A stretch of DNA of 64,000 bases from Pholiota molesta (lineage: Eukaryota; Basidiomycota; Agaricomycetes; Agaricales; Strophariaceae): NCBI GenBank assembly GCA_014925825.1, contig JACGCK010000102.1, forward strand, positions 62,001 to 126,000. The letters are read 5' to 3'. The notes beneath the pieces were generated by a model, which was given only the letters and a program-made list of their open reading frames with translations, made no database searches and was not told the origin of the DNA. Below, one piece after another: positions 33,501 through 43,866 of the stretch. Both the position numbers and the translations under genes were made by a program. Numbering within the stretch: position 1 is the first letter of the stretch; every line of letters starts with the position of its first letter.

Positions 33501-33826
33501 GCCTTCGTGGGCAAGACCTGCCCATAACATCTTCATATTCTGATATGCGTACTTCGAACACCCCCAGGAACTCTGTACCAGAGCCGGGGTCTTCCACTCC
33601 CAAAAGTCCATACGTGCATCATCGCCCACCTTTCCATACATCCCCCCAACTAGATGATATACCATACTCACAGAGCGCTCCGCTTAACGTGGGTTCCGAC
33701 GATAACGACGACGACGACATCGACGAGGACACAAGACAAAGGGTTATTGAAGAGGAGATGGAGAGACGCGATGTGTCCATCGTGACGGTGCCACGACGTA
33801 AATTATACCTCACAAATCCTTCATGA
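30541..33826 (+). CDS. secreted/membrane Kelch-repeat protein with b561-like transmembrane part
   Basis: ATG 30541, or 30577 (MSTSVFFFLGLLLFSHATHA), begins a signal peptide. Several exons encode Kelch blades: SRSLIVFGGLSESG, WIVIIGGKGSNNEALSDVW, FFLAGGFDGNPEPLSDVW and TIIFGGQDSNGTFLSDLW. A Ser/Thr-rich stalk (about 32280-32380) leads to hydrophobic helices: KLLLPISIVLFTPAFLIF, SLVSLATVLGFAAYGLGIAG, and one after HHLKTGHGVAGL whose His/Gly pattern recalls cytochrome b561. A long cytoplasmic Ser/Pro loop, two more helices (33320-33480) and an acidic tail close the protein. The last intron is 33124-33187. The frame changes once between 32224 and 32350, with no canonical intron to explain it. A short overlapping frame from ATG 30461 could act as an upstream ORF. 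The substrate is unknown; a cell-wall or surface role is a guess. Confidence 0.75.
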
Positions 33827-34179
33827 ATTACATCTATTATATACCATCTTTACCATAGGACAGACATTGCTTCCCGTCATGTTGTTTTCTTCGATAATCG
33901 TACTACTTAGTGCTCATATTGTTGTACTATTCCATTGCTGTCGTTGCCTATGCATCAAGGACATTTATTATGCACTTCGATTAACTATCGCCAAATGTTA
34001 AATGACCGGAACTCTTGATTTGACTATGAAACGAGCGTTTGACTGGGTATTATTGTACTGCATAATGATGTGGCACTAGTACTGTATAAATATAAAGGTA
34101 TCTAATGATTGAACTCCAAATATGTGAAAGAAAGTGGAAAAATAATAAAGAGACCCTTCACGCCAACAAACCTCTTTAT
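33827..34179. other. convergent intergenic region
   Basis: An AT-rich stretch of 350 bp lies between two stop codons on opposite strands. It holds 3' regions only; nothing else is seen. Confidence 0.5.
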
Positions 34180-37160
34180 TTAGACAGTATCGCCATCCAC
34201 AGCCACATCCCTTCTCCACCGATCCACACGTCCATATTTGACTTCGTCCTGAATAGGCGGCGGTGAAGGGACAGTTATCGGCGGCATCATCTGCATCATC
34301 GCCATGGGTTCATCATCGGCGGCGCATAATAATTCGGTGCCATCATCGGCGTATTCATCAACATGTTGCTTGGAACTGCGCCTGCATCATCATTTGCTGC
34401 TGCTGCTGCTGGGCGGCGAGCATCTGGAATTGGGACTTGCGCTGCTGCTCCGGGTGCAATGCGAGCGGCAGATCGTCCTCGTCCTCACCGCCGTTCATCT
34501 GCCTGAATGGGATGCGCGACGCGCGCAGGCCGAGCGGCTCGTCATCCTCGTCCTCGTCCGCGGCCGCGCCAAGGAGCTTCCGTGAATTGGACGATATCGA
34601 CATGACGGATTTCGCCTTGAGGATGTGCGAGAGCGGCTTGTCCTCATCTTCAGAGTCGTCTTGTGCATACCCATGCGCGGTCGAGAGCTTGGCGCGGGCC
34701 TTCTGAATGGAAGCTGCGAGTGGTAAGTCTTCGTCGCTATCCTCATCCCTCGGAGGTGGGTTGGACATCTTCTTGTTGTTTTAGGGTATCGTAGACCAAC
34801 GCCTGTCGTCCGTCGAGGTCCATCATCATCTTCATCGTCAGATGAATGCCACGCCACTGAGCCCTGTATATTTGCCTGCACAGGCACTTCAGCGTCGTCA
34901 TCGCTCTCCGAGCTGACATCCGAATCAGATGGCTTTGGCGGTGCTCGCCTCGGAGCGCGCTCGATATTGGGTAGCGTCGGAGGTTCTGCAGATACGCGGG
35001 GGCTCGCAGGTCTTTCAACAGGCAAAAGAACTTCCGGCTCATTTTCCGGTTTGTCTTTTGACTTCTTCTTTCGCTTGTTCTTCTTCTCTTGTTTCTTCCC
35101 TCCTCTTCCTCTTCCCTCTTCTTCCTCTCTTCGTTCTCCTTCTCTTCTGCCGCCTTCATCACGTTGAGCTTCTCCATCTCCCTTTGCCACAGGGTATCGA
35201 CGCCAAACACCGATCGTGCGCCCTGCAGCCTACTCGCATTTGGCGACGGGGCGGCCGGCACTTTACCATCGTCGCCGTCAAAGGTAATAAGAGGCTTCAT
35301 CGTGAGCGAAGGATGTCGAGCAAGATTTGCGCCAGGACTTGATAGCTGAGTACCATAGGAACTCGTGCGTTCATTTCCGGGCCGGGTATTCAGAGTCGCA
35401 GGATCAATGAGGGTGCTAACGCGGTTCGACGAATCTCGAGCCATCATAGATGGCCTCTGATCGCCAGTAAAGACCTAAGATGGTTTATTTTTTTTATTAG
35501 CGTACTTGAATGCTGACAGTAGAATATAATAAATACCGCTGCTTGCTTCGCATCTGAGCTTTGCGGGCCTCCAGGTCATCAATCAAACTCTTTCCATACA
35601 ATTTGCCTGGTAATCGGGCCGTCTTGGCATTGGATCACCTACATGAACGATTGGGAACCCTTCTTCCTTCGCAGCCGGATCGAAAACGGCCTGTTCGCCT
35701 TCCTCAGTAGCTCTGGGAAGGTTACTGGGGAAATCCGAGTAAGGAGTAGATTGACCGGGAACACTGAGTGTACTCCGGAAAGTCTTCTGCGAGAGCGTGA
35801 GGTCATTGAAGGGAGTAGGCGTAAACTATTCGAAGGGACCATTCCACTGTTGGATCGAGAAGAGAACGGACGACAATCGCCTCGACGCACGAGCGCCTGG
35901 AGGCAGGGAGGCCCATCAGTGGTGAGTTCAAATCCATCGCGAACCTTATGTACTGGGTCCGCCGGAGCTGGCGTCGAAACAGGCTGCAATGGGCTCGGCA
36001 TGACAAGAACTTTTGGCCTGAGTAATTCAAGCGTCGAATAACGACGTTCTCGAGCATACGGTCCTCAGTGACAACGAAAATGCGTCGTTCTCGGGTATGA
36101 GCCTTGATCCCATCGTAGCATTGGAATATGAACGCGCTCTGGAGGCTGCTTTAGGATCAAAGCGTGAAGTATGGGACGGGTTTTGAATGGCGAATGGATT
36201 ATCCTCTACAGGTTTAACATTCCCAGCGTGTCATTCGAGAAAGTACGCGGGCGATCACTGGGGTCGTTCTTTGTTTCATCACGCACGAATCTTGAACCCA
36301 TAGTACCGGACGAATATGTTCGGTTATGATGGGCGCCTGCTTCTCCGTAGGCTTGTTCTGCGCCAGGTGAAGGCGAGCGTATCGAGCCACCGCTGGGAAA
36401 TGGCACCATCATAGGCTGATTGGGAGCGGGAGTTAAAGAGGCCTGTGATGCTGCTCGACGACGGGAATGGAAAGGTTGGCCAGAAGCCTCCATGCCAACT
36501 AAGTCGAGAGGCGAGCCGAATGAGCGGCGGCGCTGGTGTTCGTCCATTGACAGCACTTCGTTCGCCTCAATATCCCCGCCCAGACTGATGGATCTCGACG
36601 TTACAAATCCATGGCGGGCAGCCGTTATGGAGGGTTCATAGTTGGTAGAAGGCAGGTGCGCGCGCGTCGAGCCTACAGCAGGGGCGACGGCGGGCTGCTT
36701 GCCTTTCGCCTTGGCCGACTTTTGTCTTTAGGCATGAATGCATCGAGCCCCCAAGACGCAAGGTCCACCTCCAAGCCCTCCTCCTCCTCTTCGTCCTCGT
36801 TGCCGTCCGAGGTACTATCTGCGGGAAACGGATTGCGCAAAGCGTCTATCGAGCCCTTGGATCCTCTCGAACGGCGTGTGTCCAGCGCACTGTCCCGCCC
36901 AAACGTACTTCCCGACTCGGAGACGCCCAGCCCATCGCCTTTGCGGGGGCCCACGTCTGGGCGAGCTGCTGGATTGCGGCGAAGATGCGCAAAGATAGCA
37001 CTATCCTGGGCGGATCGAGTGGTGCGTCGGGATTGTTGGGGTCGTTGTCATACTCTGACAGAACGTTATGGGATGCGTGTCTCACGGATTGGTTCTACGT
37101 ACCTAGTAGTGCGGCTGCGAGCTGGAGACGAGAGAAAAGGGCAGCGGGAGTGGTGGCCAT
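34180..37160 (-). CDS. large disordered acidic protein, multiply frameshifted in this assembly
   Basis: ATG 37158-37160 (MATTPAALFSRLQLAAALL) begins a gene read through several frames to a stop at 34180-34182. Segments in order: a Ser/Arg-rich part with GLEVDLASWGLDAFMPKDK; a block with LRPKVLVMPSPLQPVS (about 36030); KLYGKSLIDDLEARKAQM (about 35560); RSVFGVDTLWQREMEKLNVM with a charged Glu/Lys helix; clusters of acidic SDED repeats (DEDSDEDLPLAASIQKARA, DSEDEDKPLSHILKAKS); a Gln/Met stretch; and a final conserved-looking YGRVDRWRRDVAVDGD. I recognise no named domain. Frame changes near 36040, 35120, 34780, 34365 and 34300 each need one extra base. The ends and the regular spacing of conserved blocks argue for one gene of about 900-1000 residues. 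It starts only 80 bp downstream of the GRP94 stop. Confidence 0.6.
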
Positions 37161-37239
37161 GGTCAAGGAGGAGAACATCAAGAGTCCAGGTCAAGTTGCG
37201 TTATATAAGCATTTTGCTATAAATAATCCCTACTACAAT

Positions 37240-40200
37240 CTACAGCTCATCATGTTGTACAACTACGTTCCCGTCCTCGTCAATTTCCTCCATCTCAATC
37301 TGAACCTACCACAGATAAATAAGTCACAGGAACATCAAGAAGCAATATAAAACATACTTTGTCTTTCATGTTGTCGGGAAGAGTGATGCCAACCTTGGCA
37401 TCATCCTCCGAGAAGAGAGGCACGGGCTCCGGGAGCTCTTCCGCAACTGGTGGCGCCGGTTTACGGTACTATCAGCAGTGGCCGTCTCAGAAACACCCAG
37501 CGACCTTCTCAGCACCCTATCTACCCGCGAGAAGAACCTAAAACCGATGTCAGAACACTCTCCTCATAGTCAATTAAGTAACAACTGACTTGTTGTTATC
37601 CGTGACTTCATATCCCGAGCGAACAAGTGCACCATCGATCAAAATTGAGGCGACTTCTTGCAGCTCCTCTTCTGCCTCCCAATCCCTCTCCTCGTCCTCC
37701 TCAGTCGGAAGAGCCTTCACACGGCGCAAGAGACCCTCGATCAAAGGCGAACGGGGATTGACCTCAAGGTTCTTCATCTTCATTCCATAGTCATGGAGAA
37801 TGCCACCACGATTGCCTTTGGCATTCTGAGCAGCTGTATGATGGAACACAGTCAGATGCGATACAAAATACAAAGGAGACAAGATACTCACTCATCATCT
37901 TTTGAACATTGGCAGTATATCCCATTTGATCAGCAACGATGGCGCAGGGGCTCGTCACAAGTCGGTTCGAAATAGTGACTGCAAAGGCTATTAGCACCCT
38001 ATCTCATTCACTAAGCCTGAAGTTCATCTTACCATCCTGGACAACGCCACCAGCCTGCTTCTTCAAATAGTCAAGAAGCGGCCTGTACTCTTCCTCGAGC
38101 TCCTTCTGCTGGGCCTTCTCCTCTTCGGGATCAAGGTCTAAAACAAATGAGATCAAAGCACCATTCACAAGTTAATTTCGTCTCCCATACCTTCATCACC
38201 AAACTTGAGGCCGGACTTGGCAGCATTCTGGAAAGGAATGTTCTTCCATCCACGAAGGTTTCCGAAAAGAATCTCATCCAATGGCTCAGTGAGGAGAAGA
38301 ACCTCATAACCACGGGCGTGGAGTTTCTCGATGAACACGCTCTGAGCGAGGTCCTCGGGGGTCTTGCCCATCTCGGCAATGTAGAAGATCTGCTTCTGGC
38401 CCTTCTTCATGTTCTCGAGGTACTAAGAAAATTTATATTTTATCAATATTGTACCATGTAAACTGAAGAAACTGTAACGCACCATGTCGAAACTCGTATC
38501 ATTCCTCTGGTTTGTGCTGAAGCGCGCCAAGGTGGCCAGCTTCTCGCGGTTCTTGGTATCTTCAACCGCGCCCAACTTGAGGACTGACCCATAGATATCG
38601 GAGAACTTTTCGTACTTGTCCTTGTCCTCAGTCTCCATTGTCTTGGCGAAAAGCTGGATCAGGCGTTTGAGGATGATTTGCCTGAGTTGCCTCATGAATT
38701 TGTTCGATTGAAGGGTTTCACGAGAAACATTCAAGGGAAGGTCCTCAGCTAAAAGTAAAATAAAATGTTAAAAATTGAGTTTTTATTTGCATTTTGAAAG
38801 ACGAGTTTACCATCAACGACAACCTTCACCCAGGCAGCCCATTGAGGCAAGCTATCGTCGCCTAGATCAGCAGTGATGAAAGTACGCTTGACCAGCAGCC
38901 TAATGTCCTTAGACTTGTACTCAAGTGGCTTTTGCCAGTAATCCTCAGACCTATGAAAAGTTCAGTCCCTGTGCGCCATCAATACCAAGGCAAAGCTTAC
39001 AATTTGGAAGGTAAGAACATAAGTGCCTTGAAAGCCACGCCAGAACCAGCATCGCCAGAGAATGATGCCACGCGAGAGGTGCATTGAAGTCCTTGAAGTA
39101 GGCGGTATAGAACGAGCGATATTCATCTGCGCCCAAAAATCAGCCAATCCATCGCTGCCAGCCAATACTCGAAATGAACACACCATCAGTGATGTTCTTA
39201 GGATCCCTAGACCAGAGAGGGGGCTGCGCATTGAGATGCGACCACTGTTCCTTGGTAACATTAACCATCTTGGGAGGCGCAACTCGACCTTCTCGTCATC
39301 CTTAGTGATATCCTCAACAATGGCTTCGTCCTCGTCTGCCTCAGGAGTTTTCTCGCATCGGCGGCAGGAGTTTCCTCAGCGGCGGGTGTATCTTCAGCAG
39401 CAGGCGTCTCTGCGGTCGCGCTCTCATCTGGGACTTCCTCCTGCCAGCTCTCCCACAGGTAGATAGGGAAAGACGACGAAAATTTGGAGTGCTTGTGTCT
39501 GTACTCATCTCGTCAGCACACACCAAAAATCAGTCACAAGACCACATACACAAGAGCGAAAGCGTAGCGGCGGTCGCATAATCCTGCGCTTCCGGCTTCA
39601 AAAACACGTAATCTCCGTGCCCCGCCCAAGGGTATTTCCACGGGGATCGGGATACACATCAAACGTCTATCATCGCTCGACGACGCGAAGACATGCTGGA
39701 CGGGGTTGGGATTCTTCTCCGACTTCGGGGGGATCGATGCGACCTCCACGCGGTCCGCGACGAGGAAGGAGCTGTAGAAGCCGACACCAAAGGCACCAAT
39801 CAAGTTGCCCGCCGCGGCTGTCGGGTCCGCACCTTCCGCTTGTGCCAGGAACTCTGAGGTTCCGGATTTTGCGAGTGTGCCCTGGAGGAAATAAAGATGT
39901 ATGAGTAGGAGACGCAGGGCTTTTGCGAGGTGCTTGGGAAACGGCCACGTACCAAGTTATTGGTGAGCTCTCGGGGACATACCAATGCCCGTATCTGTCC
40001 ATTACACAGGTTACAATACAATACATGGGAAGAAGAGAGCTACTTGCCTGAAATACCAGACGGGCTGCTTTTCCACCGCTTGGATCTGGAACTGGCTTGA
40101 TAGTGATATTGAGAGGCTCCGATCCATCGTAAATGCTGCGATCCGTCAACGCAGTCAAGCGTAGTTTCTCCAATGCATCGTTAGCGTTCGAGATCAGCTC

Positions 40201-40550
40201 TCGAAGGAAGATTTCCCTGGTTGCGTGTTAGCATAGCTAATATAGATAGAGAAACAAAGAAACTCACTGGTGAGAGTAAAGACTATATCACCGATCATGC
40301 ATATATTCAGTTTACTGTCGACTCTCCCAGTCATCGAGTATTCCTCACCTTTGATGACAATCTTTCGTAGACGCGCTACATCACTCTATAGTTGAGGCCA
40401 TGGTTGAGCATCTTACTTCACAATCTTCCCAATAACCCAACACACCTGATAATCATACTTCACTTTATGGACCTCAGCACTCGCATCTTCTGCCACAACA
40501 TAGGACGCGAGGAACCCGAGGGTGAGAAGGAGAGGTTGAACCAAACGCAT
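37240..40550 (-). CDS. GRP94-type Hsp90 of the endoplasmic reticulum
   Basis: This is the ER-lumenal Hsp90 that folds secretory and membrane proteins. ATG 40548-40550 starts a signal peptide ([18 protein letters not shown]), and the last residues are VVVQHDEL, an ER-retrieval signal; both are encoded in small exons. Hsp90 signatures: YSHQ joined by splicing to [77 protein letters not shown] and [15 protein letters not shown] charged linker rich in EETPAAD repeats lies at about 39300-39440. Single missing bases disturb the frame near 40350 (an AAA run), 39970, 39660, 39605, 39390 and 39280, all in otherwise conserved sequence. One intron may use a GC donor (gcaagt, about 40047). Two TGACGTGTCA boxes lie upstream. 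Confidence 0.92.
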
Positions 40551-40693
40551 CTCGGCCGACTATACTCGACGAGCACAAGCAATGACCTCGAGGAGATGGA
40601 TGACAACAAAAAGCAAGCAGACGGGAAAAGGGTTCGTTGAGCGCCTGAGCGTAACTCGATTCCTATAAATAATTGCATCGGGGAAATCGCGAG

Positions 40694-40703
40694 TGACGTG
40701 TCA
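40694..40703. promoter_or_regulatory. UPRE-like box TGACGTGTCA, proximal
   Basis: This lies about 144 bp upstream of the GRP94 start codon. It contains TGACGTG, the core bound by UPR bZIP factors of the XBP1/ATF6 type in animals. The identical 10-mer recurs 146 bp further up. Its function as an unfolded-protein-response element is inferred from context. Confidence 0.55.
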
Positions 40704-40839
40704 ATATCGTGGCCCGCTCTCAGGCTGCCATTTTCACCGCAAGGACGCACCGCGTGATCGCGACTATGTACAACTTGGCAATGTGCATTTTCGACAACAC
40801 CATGCCCGCTGGCAGGCTGGCAATGGCAACTGACGCTAC

Positions 40840-40849
40840 TGACGTGTCA
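40840..40849. promoter_or_regulatory. UPRE-like box TGACGTGTCA, distal
   Basis: A second perfect copy of the 10-mer lies about 290 bp upstream of the GRP94 start, preceded by another TGACG (40831-40835). Two exact 10-mers within 156 bp of an ER chaperone gene are unlikely to be chance. Confidence 0.55.
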
Positions 40850-41122
40850 TACTACTAGGCCCAGGCAAAGGTTGCAACTTATATAAAATCGAAAAGGATC
40901 AGACAAAGCAGGACTTCCATACATAATAGATGCTGAGAAATTTCTAGAAAGACTGGTTGACGCTCATCACATCGCCGAGACTGCGCACAAGCTTGCATTA
41001 CGACCCCACATGAGGAAGCATCCACGGAAAATAGAATAGGCGGTGGCATGCCACCAGCAATGTCAGTAGATAATCATTACGCACTGACAGATGTCGACTG
41101 GATAATATACCACGTCGCTCTG

Positions 41123-43608
41123 TTAACTCTTGCTAACATGTACAGACAATTTTGGGGCAGATAGGTTCGAAAGATACTCCTAGAACCAAGTACGACAGTT
41201 AGCTCAGTAACCAAATCAACAGAGTCATGACCTACCCGCAGCCATCGTTCCTTTGCTCTGGTACATGATTAAACATGATATACCGTTTATCGTTCTGACA
41301 GAAAGAATCAGAATCCATGCAGACACAGATCAAAACATAGCAAACACACCTTGAGAACTTTCTCCATCTCCCTAATATCGACGCTCTTCGCCAACGCCTT
41401 CATGTCGACCTTCTCATCCTCCTCTCCAGCCTCGCCAATATCTTCACCACCGATTTTCAACCCATCGCTAACACCCTCACCTCCAATCTTTCCAAGCCGG
41501 CCCCAGAACTCCACAAACGCGTTCTCCGACATCATCTCATCAAACGCAATACGGGCCGCACTCGTCCGCTCTCTCTGCCATTCTCGAATTCCGCTTCAAC
41601 TTGTTCTTCTTTGAACCCAAGCCTAGTCGCCGGAGCCGACGAGAGAATGGTGCCCAGCGGCAGAGAATCGAACGCCGTCGCTAATGATGGAGCATGTGCC
41701 TCGAATAGACCGTGCAGATTGTTAAGCTGCTTCGCTCGCAGATGAGAGATATGCGTGTGAAAGAGATGCACTTGGCGATTCAATGGGAGAGGCGAATTCG
41801 TAAAGCGGGGGTCGGTCTTCAATTGCGGAAGAGCTTGATCCCATGTAGTCTGAAGAGGCAGAACATGTCAGCAGGATATCTTTGAGATAAAATGCCTTAC
41901 CTGGGGCTCGCGAATAGCATCAGTCAGCATTGTCCTACAGAAAATGAAAACAAGACAACAATGTGAGTGCCGTAGAAATGTTCCCGATTGGACAAGACAG
42001 ACGCACATGAAGGTCCGTTCTCCCTCTTCCCTATCCACCCCATCTTAGATCTCTCGATATCGGCGTCCAAGCGCCTCCGCTCGGCATTGATCTTTTCTTC
42101 CCGTTCCTTCACAGCTTTGTTTCTTCTCTCCTGACGGTCGGCGGCTTCGTCTTTCGAATCTTTCACGTCTATACTTAGACTTTTATTTTGTTCACCGGTA
42201 GACTGAGAAGTTTTCCCTTTCACGAAGGTGTTAAATAACTCTTCGCGAAGAGAAGAGGATCCGACGGCGTCATAACGTGGGTCTTTATAAATAATCTTCC
42301 TGTTTTTCACCTGCAAACAAGGTGTGAGTTTCACGAAGCACGAATTTCAACATTGCGTTACCTCTTTCCAAGAAATGTCTTCGGTGATGGACACATGCTC
42401 TTTCAAGAGTGCGAAAAAGTCGGCTTCGGCTTTTTGGGCAGCAGCTCGTTTTTCTGCACATAGGGAATATTCATTAAGCTCAGTTGAAGCATTGAATAGT
42501 TTCACACACATACGTTCTCCAAGTTCCTTCAAGAAATCTCTAAACCGTTTTTCTCGCTCTCTGTCATCCCTTCCCCACCCGTAGAAGCGTCTGTCTTTCT
42601 TCCAGGTCCGCCTGAAGTCGGTCCAGCTAGCACGAGTACTCTTGACTTCGTCTTTCAACAACTTCTCAAACTCCTCTTCAGGATTCAGAACGGCCTTTTC
42701 CTTCTTTACAGTCATTTGACGGAGCTCCCTGGCGCGTTCTTTGCAGTATTCATCGAATGCCTCGCGTCGAGCTGCTACAGAAGGAAGAAGAACATATCGG
42801 GGATCCTGGATGAATTTAGGTAGAGCTGAATCCCAGGGGTGTAACGGATTGATATCTTTTTCTCGGAGCAATGTCTAATTTCAGTCAGATGTGTGCTGTA
42901 AATGAGATACAGAATAACGCACTTTGAACAATGCTTTGCCCTCTTCAATAGACAAATCGACTCGTGCAGGAATAGCTGCTTCAATCGCCTCCTTCGTTCT
43001 TTGAGCTTCCAATTCTTCCTCTTTAGCTCGTTCTTCCGCGCGCTTCTTCTCCTCTTCAGCCTCCGCTGCGAGCTGTTGCGCAGCTTCCCGTTGCCATTCT
43101 TCTTCCTCTTCATCTTCGTCTTCATCCTCCTCTTCCTCCTCCTCCTCCTCGACCTTTGTCTTCTTACTTATAACAACTTCATCAACCGGAACCGCTTCTT
43201 CGGCTTTTCTCTTCGAACTTGCAGTCGGCTTTGCTTTGGGCTCGGCAGCTTTGAGCTCTTGCGCTTGGAATGCCTCTAAAGCAGCTTTCAGGTCCTCTGG
43301 GACGGTCCATACGCTCTGCTTCGTGGCTTTGTTGTTATAGAACACGTTCCCTTCAGTAGTGGTTACCCGTATCCAGTCGGTTCCTGGAATGGGAGTCTTG
43401 AGATGCGCCTTCTCCTTCTTCGCCGCTGGCTGGACAGGCTGTGGAGGTGCAACAGGGCGTACGTAGGTGGACTCTTGAGTGAGCGCATTGAAGTAGTAAG
43501 GAATGCCATTCGGACCTGTTCAGTGACAATTTAGCAATGGCCCACAAGTGGATGGTATTATGGCTTACCAGTATGTTCCGACCAGGCTGGAGGGAGGGGA
43601 GACGCCAT
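41123..43608 (-). CDS. WW-FF domain protein, TCERG1/CA150-like
   Basis: Proteins of this kind couple RNA polymerase II elongation to splicing. ATG 43606-43608 opens MASPLPPAWSEHTG, the first WW domain, completed after an intron by NGIPYYFNALTQESTYVRP. A second WW is TDWIRVTTTEGNVFYNNKAT with SVWTVPED. A long Glu/Asp/Lys-rich helix follows, then FF domains: LLREKDINPLHPWDSALPKF, FFALLKEHVSITEDISWKEV, and MLTDAIREPQ spliced to TTWDQALPQLK. The end, after a final intron, is YLSNLSAPKLSVHV (stop 41123-41125). Frame slips of one base occur at a G4 run (42038-42041 on the plus strand), near 41583 and near 41250. A split WW pair and several FF repeats distinguish it from Prp40, which has WW domains closer together; that distinction is moderate. 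Confidence 0.85.
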
Positions 43609-43866
43609 GGTTGGCGGGAGCAGAGGAGATCGGGCCGTTGGATCACTTGATCCCCGCAAGTCCCGTGCACAGCGCCTATAATTAGACCTCCCCTGACCTC
43701 CCCCACAATCTCGCATAATAGACGCCATATGCGGATAGTTATTGCCTTTATCCCACCGCCAACTCTATGTAGCAGTTCACCTGATCCTGCAGGCTGCAGA
43801 ACTATAAAATCCAGACATGCGCGCATTATTTCAAATCCTCGTCTTCGCACCCCTTTCCACACAAGA

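Noticed and set aside
43042..43170. Glu/Asp-rich tract in the WW-FF gene as a microsatellite insertion
   Set aside because: It keeps the frame and sits in the charged linker expected between the WW and FF domains.
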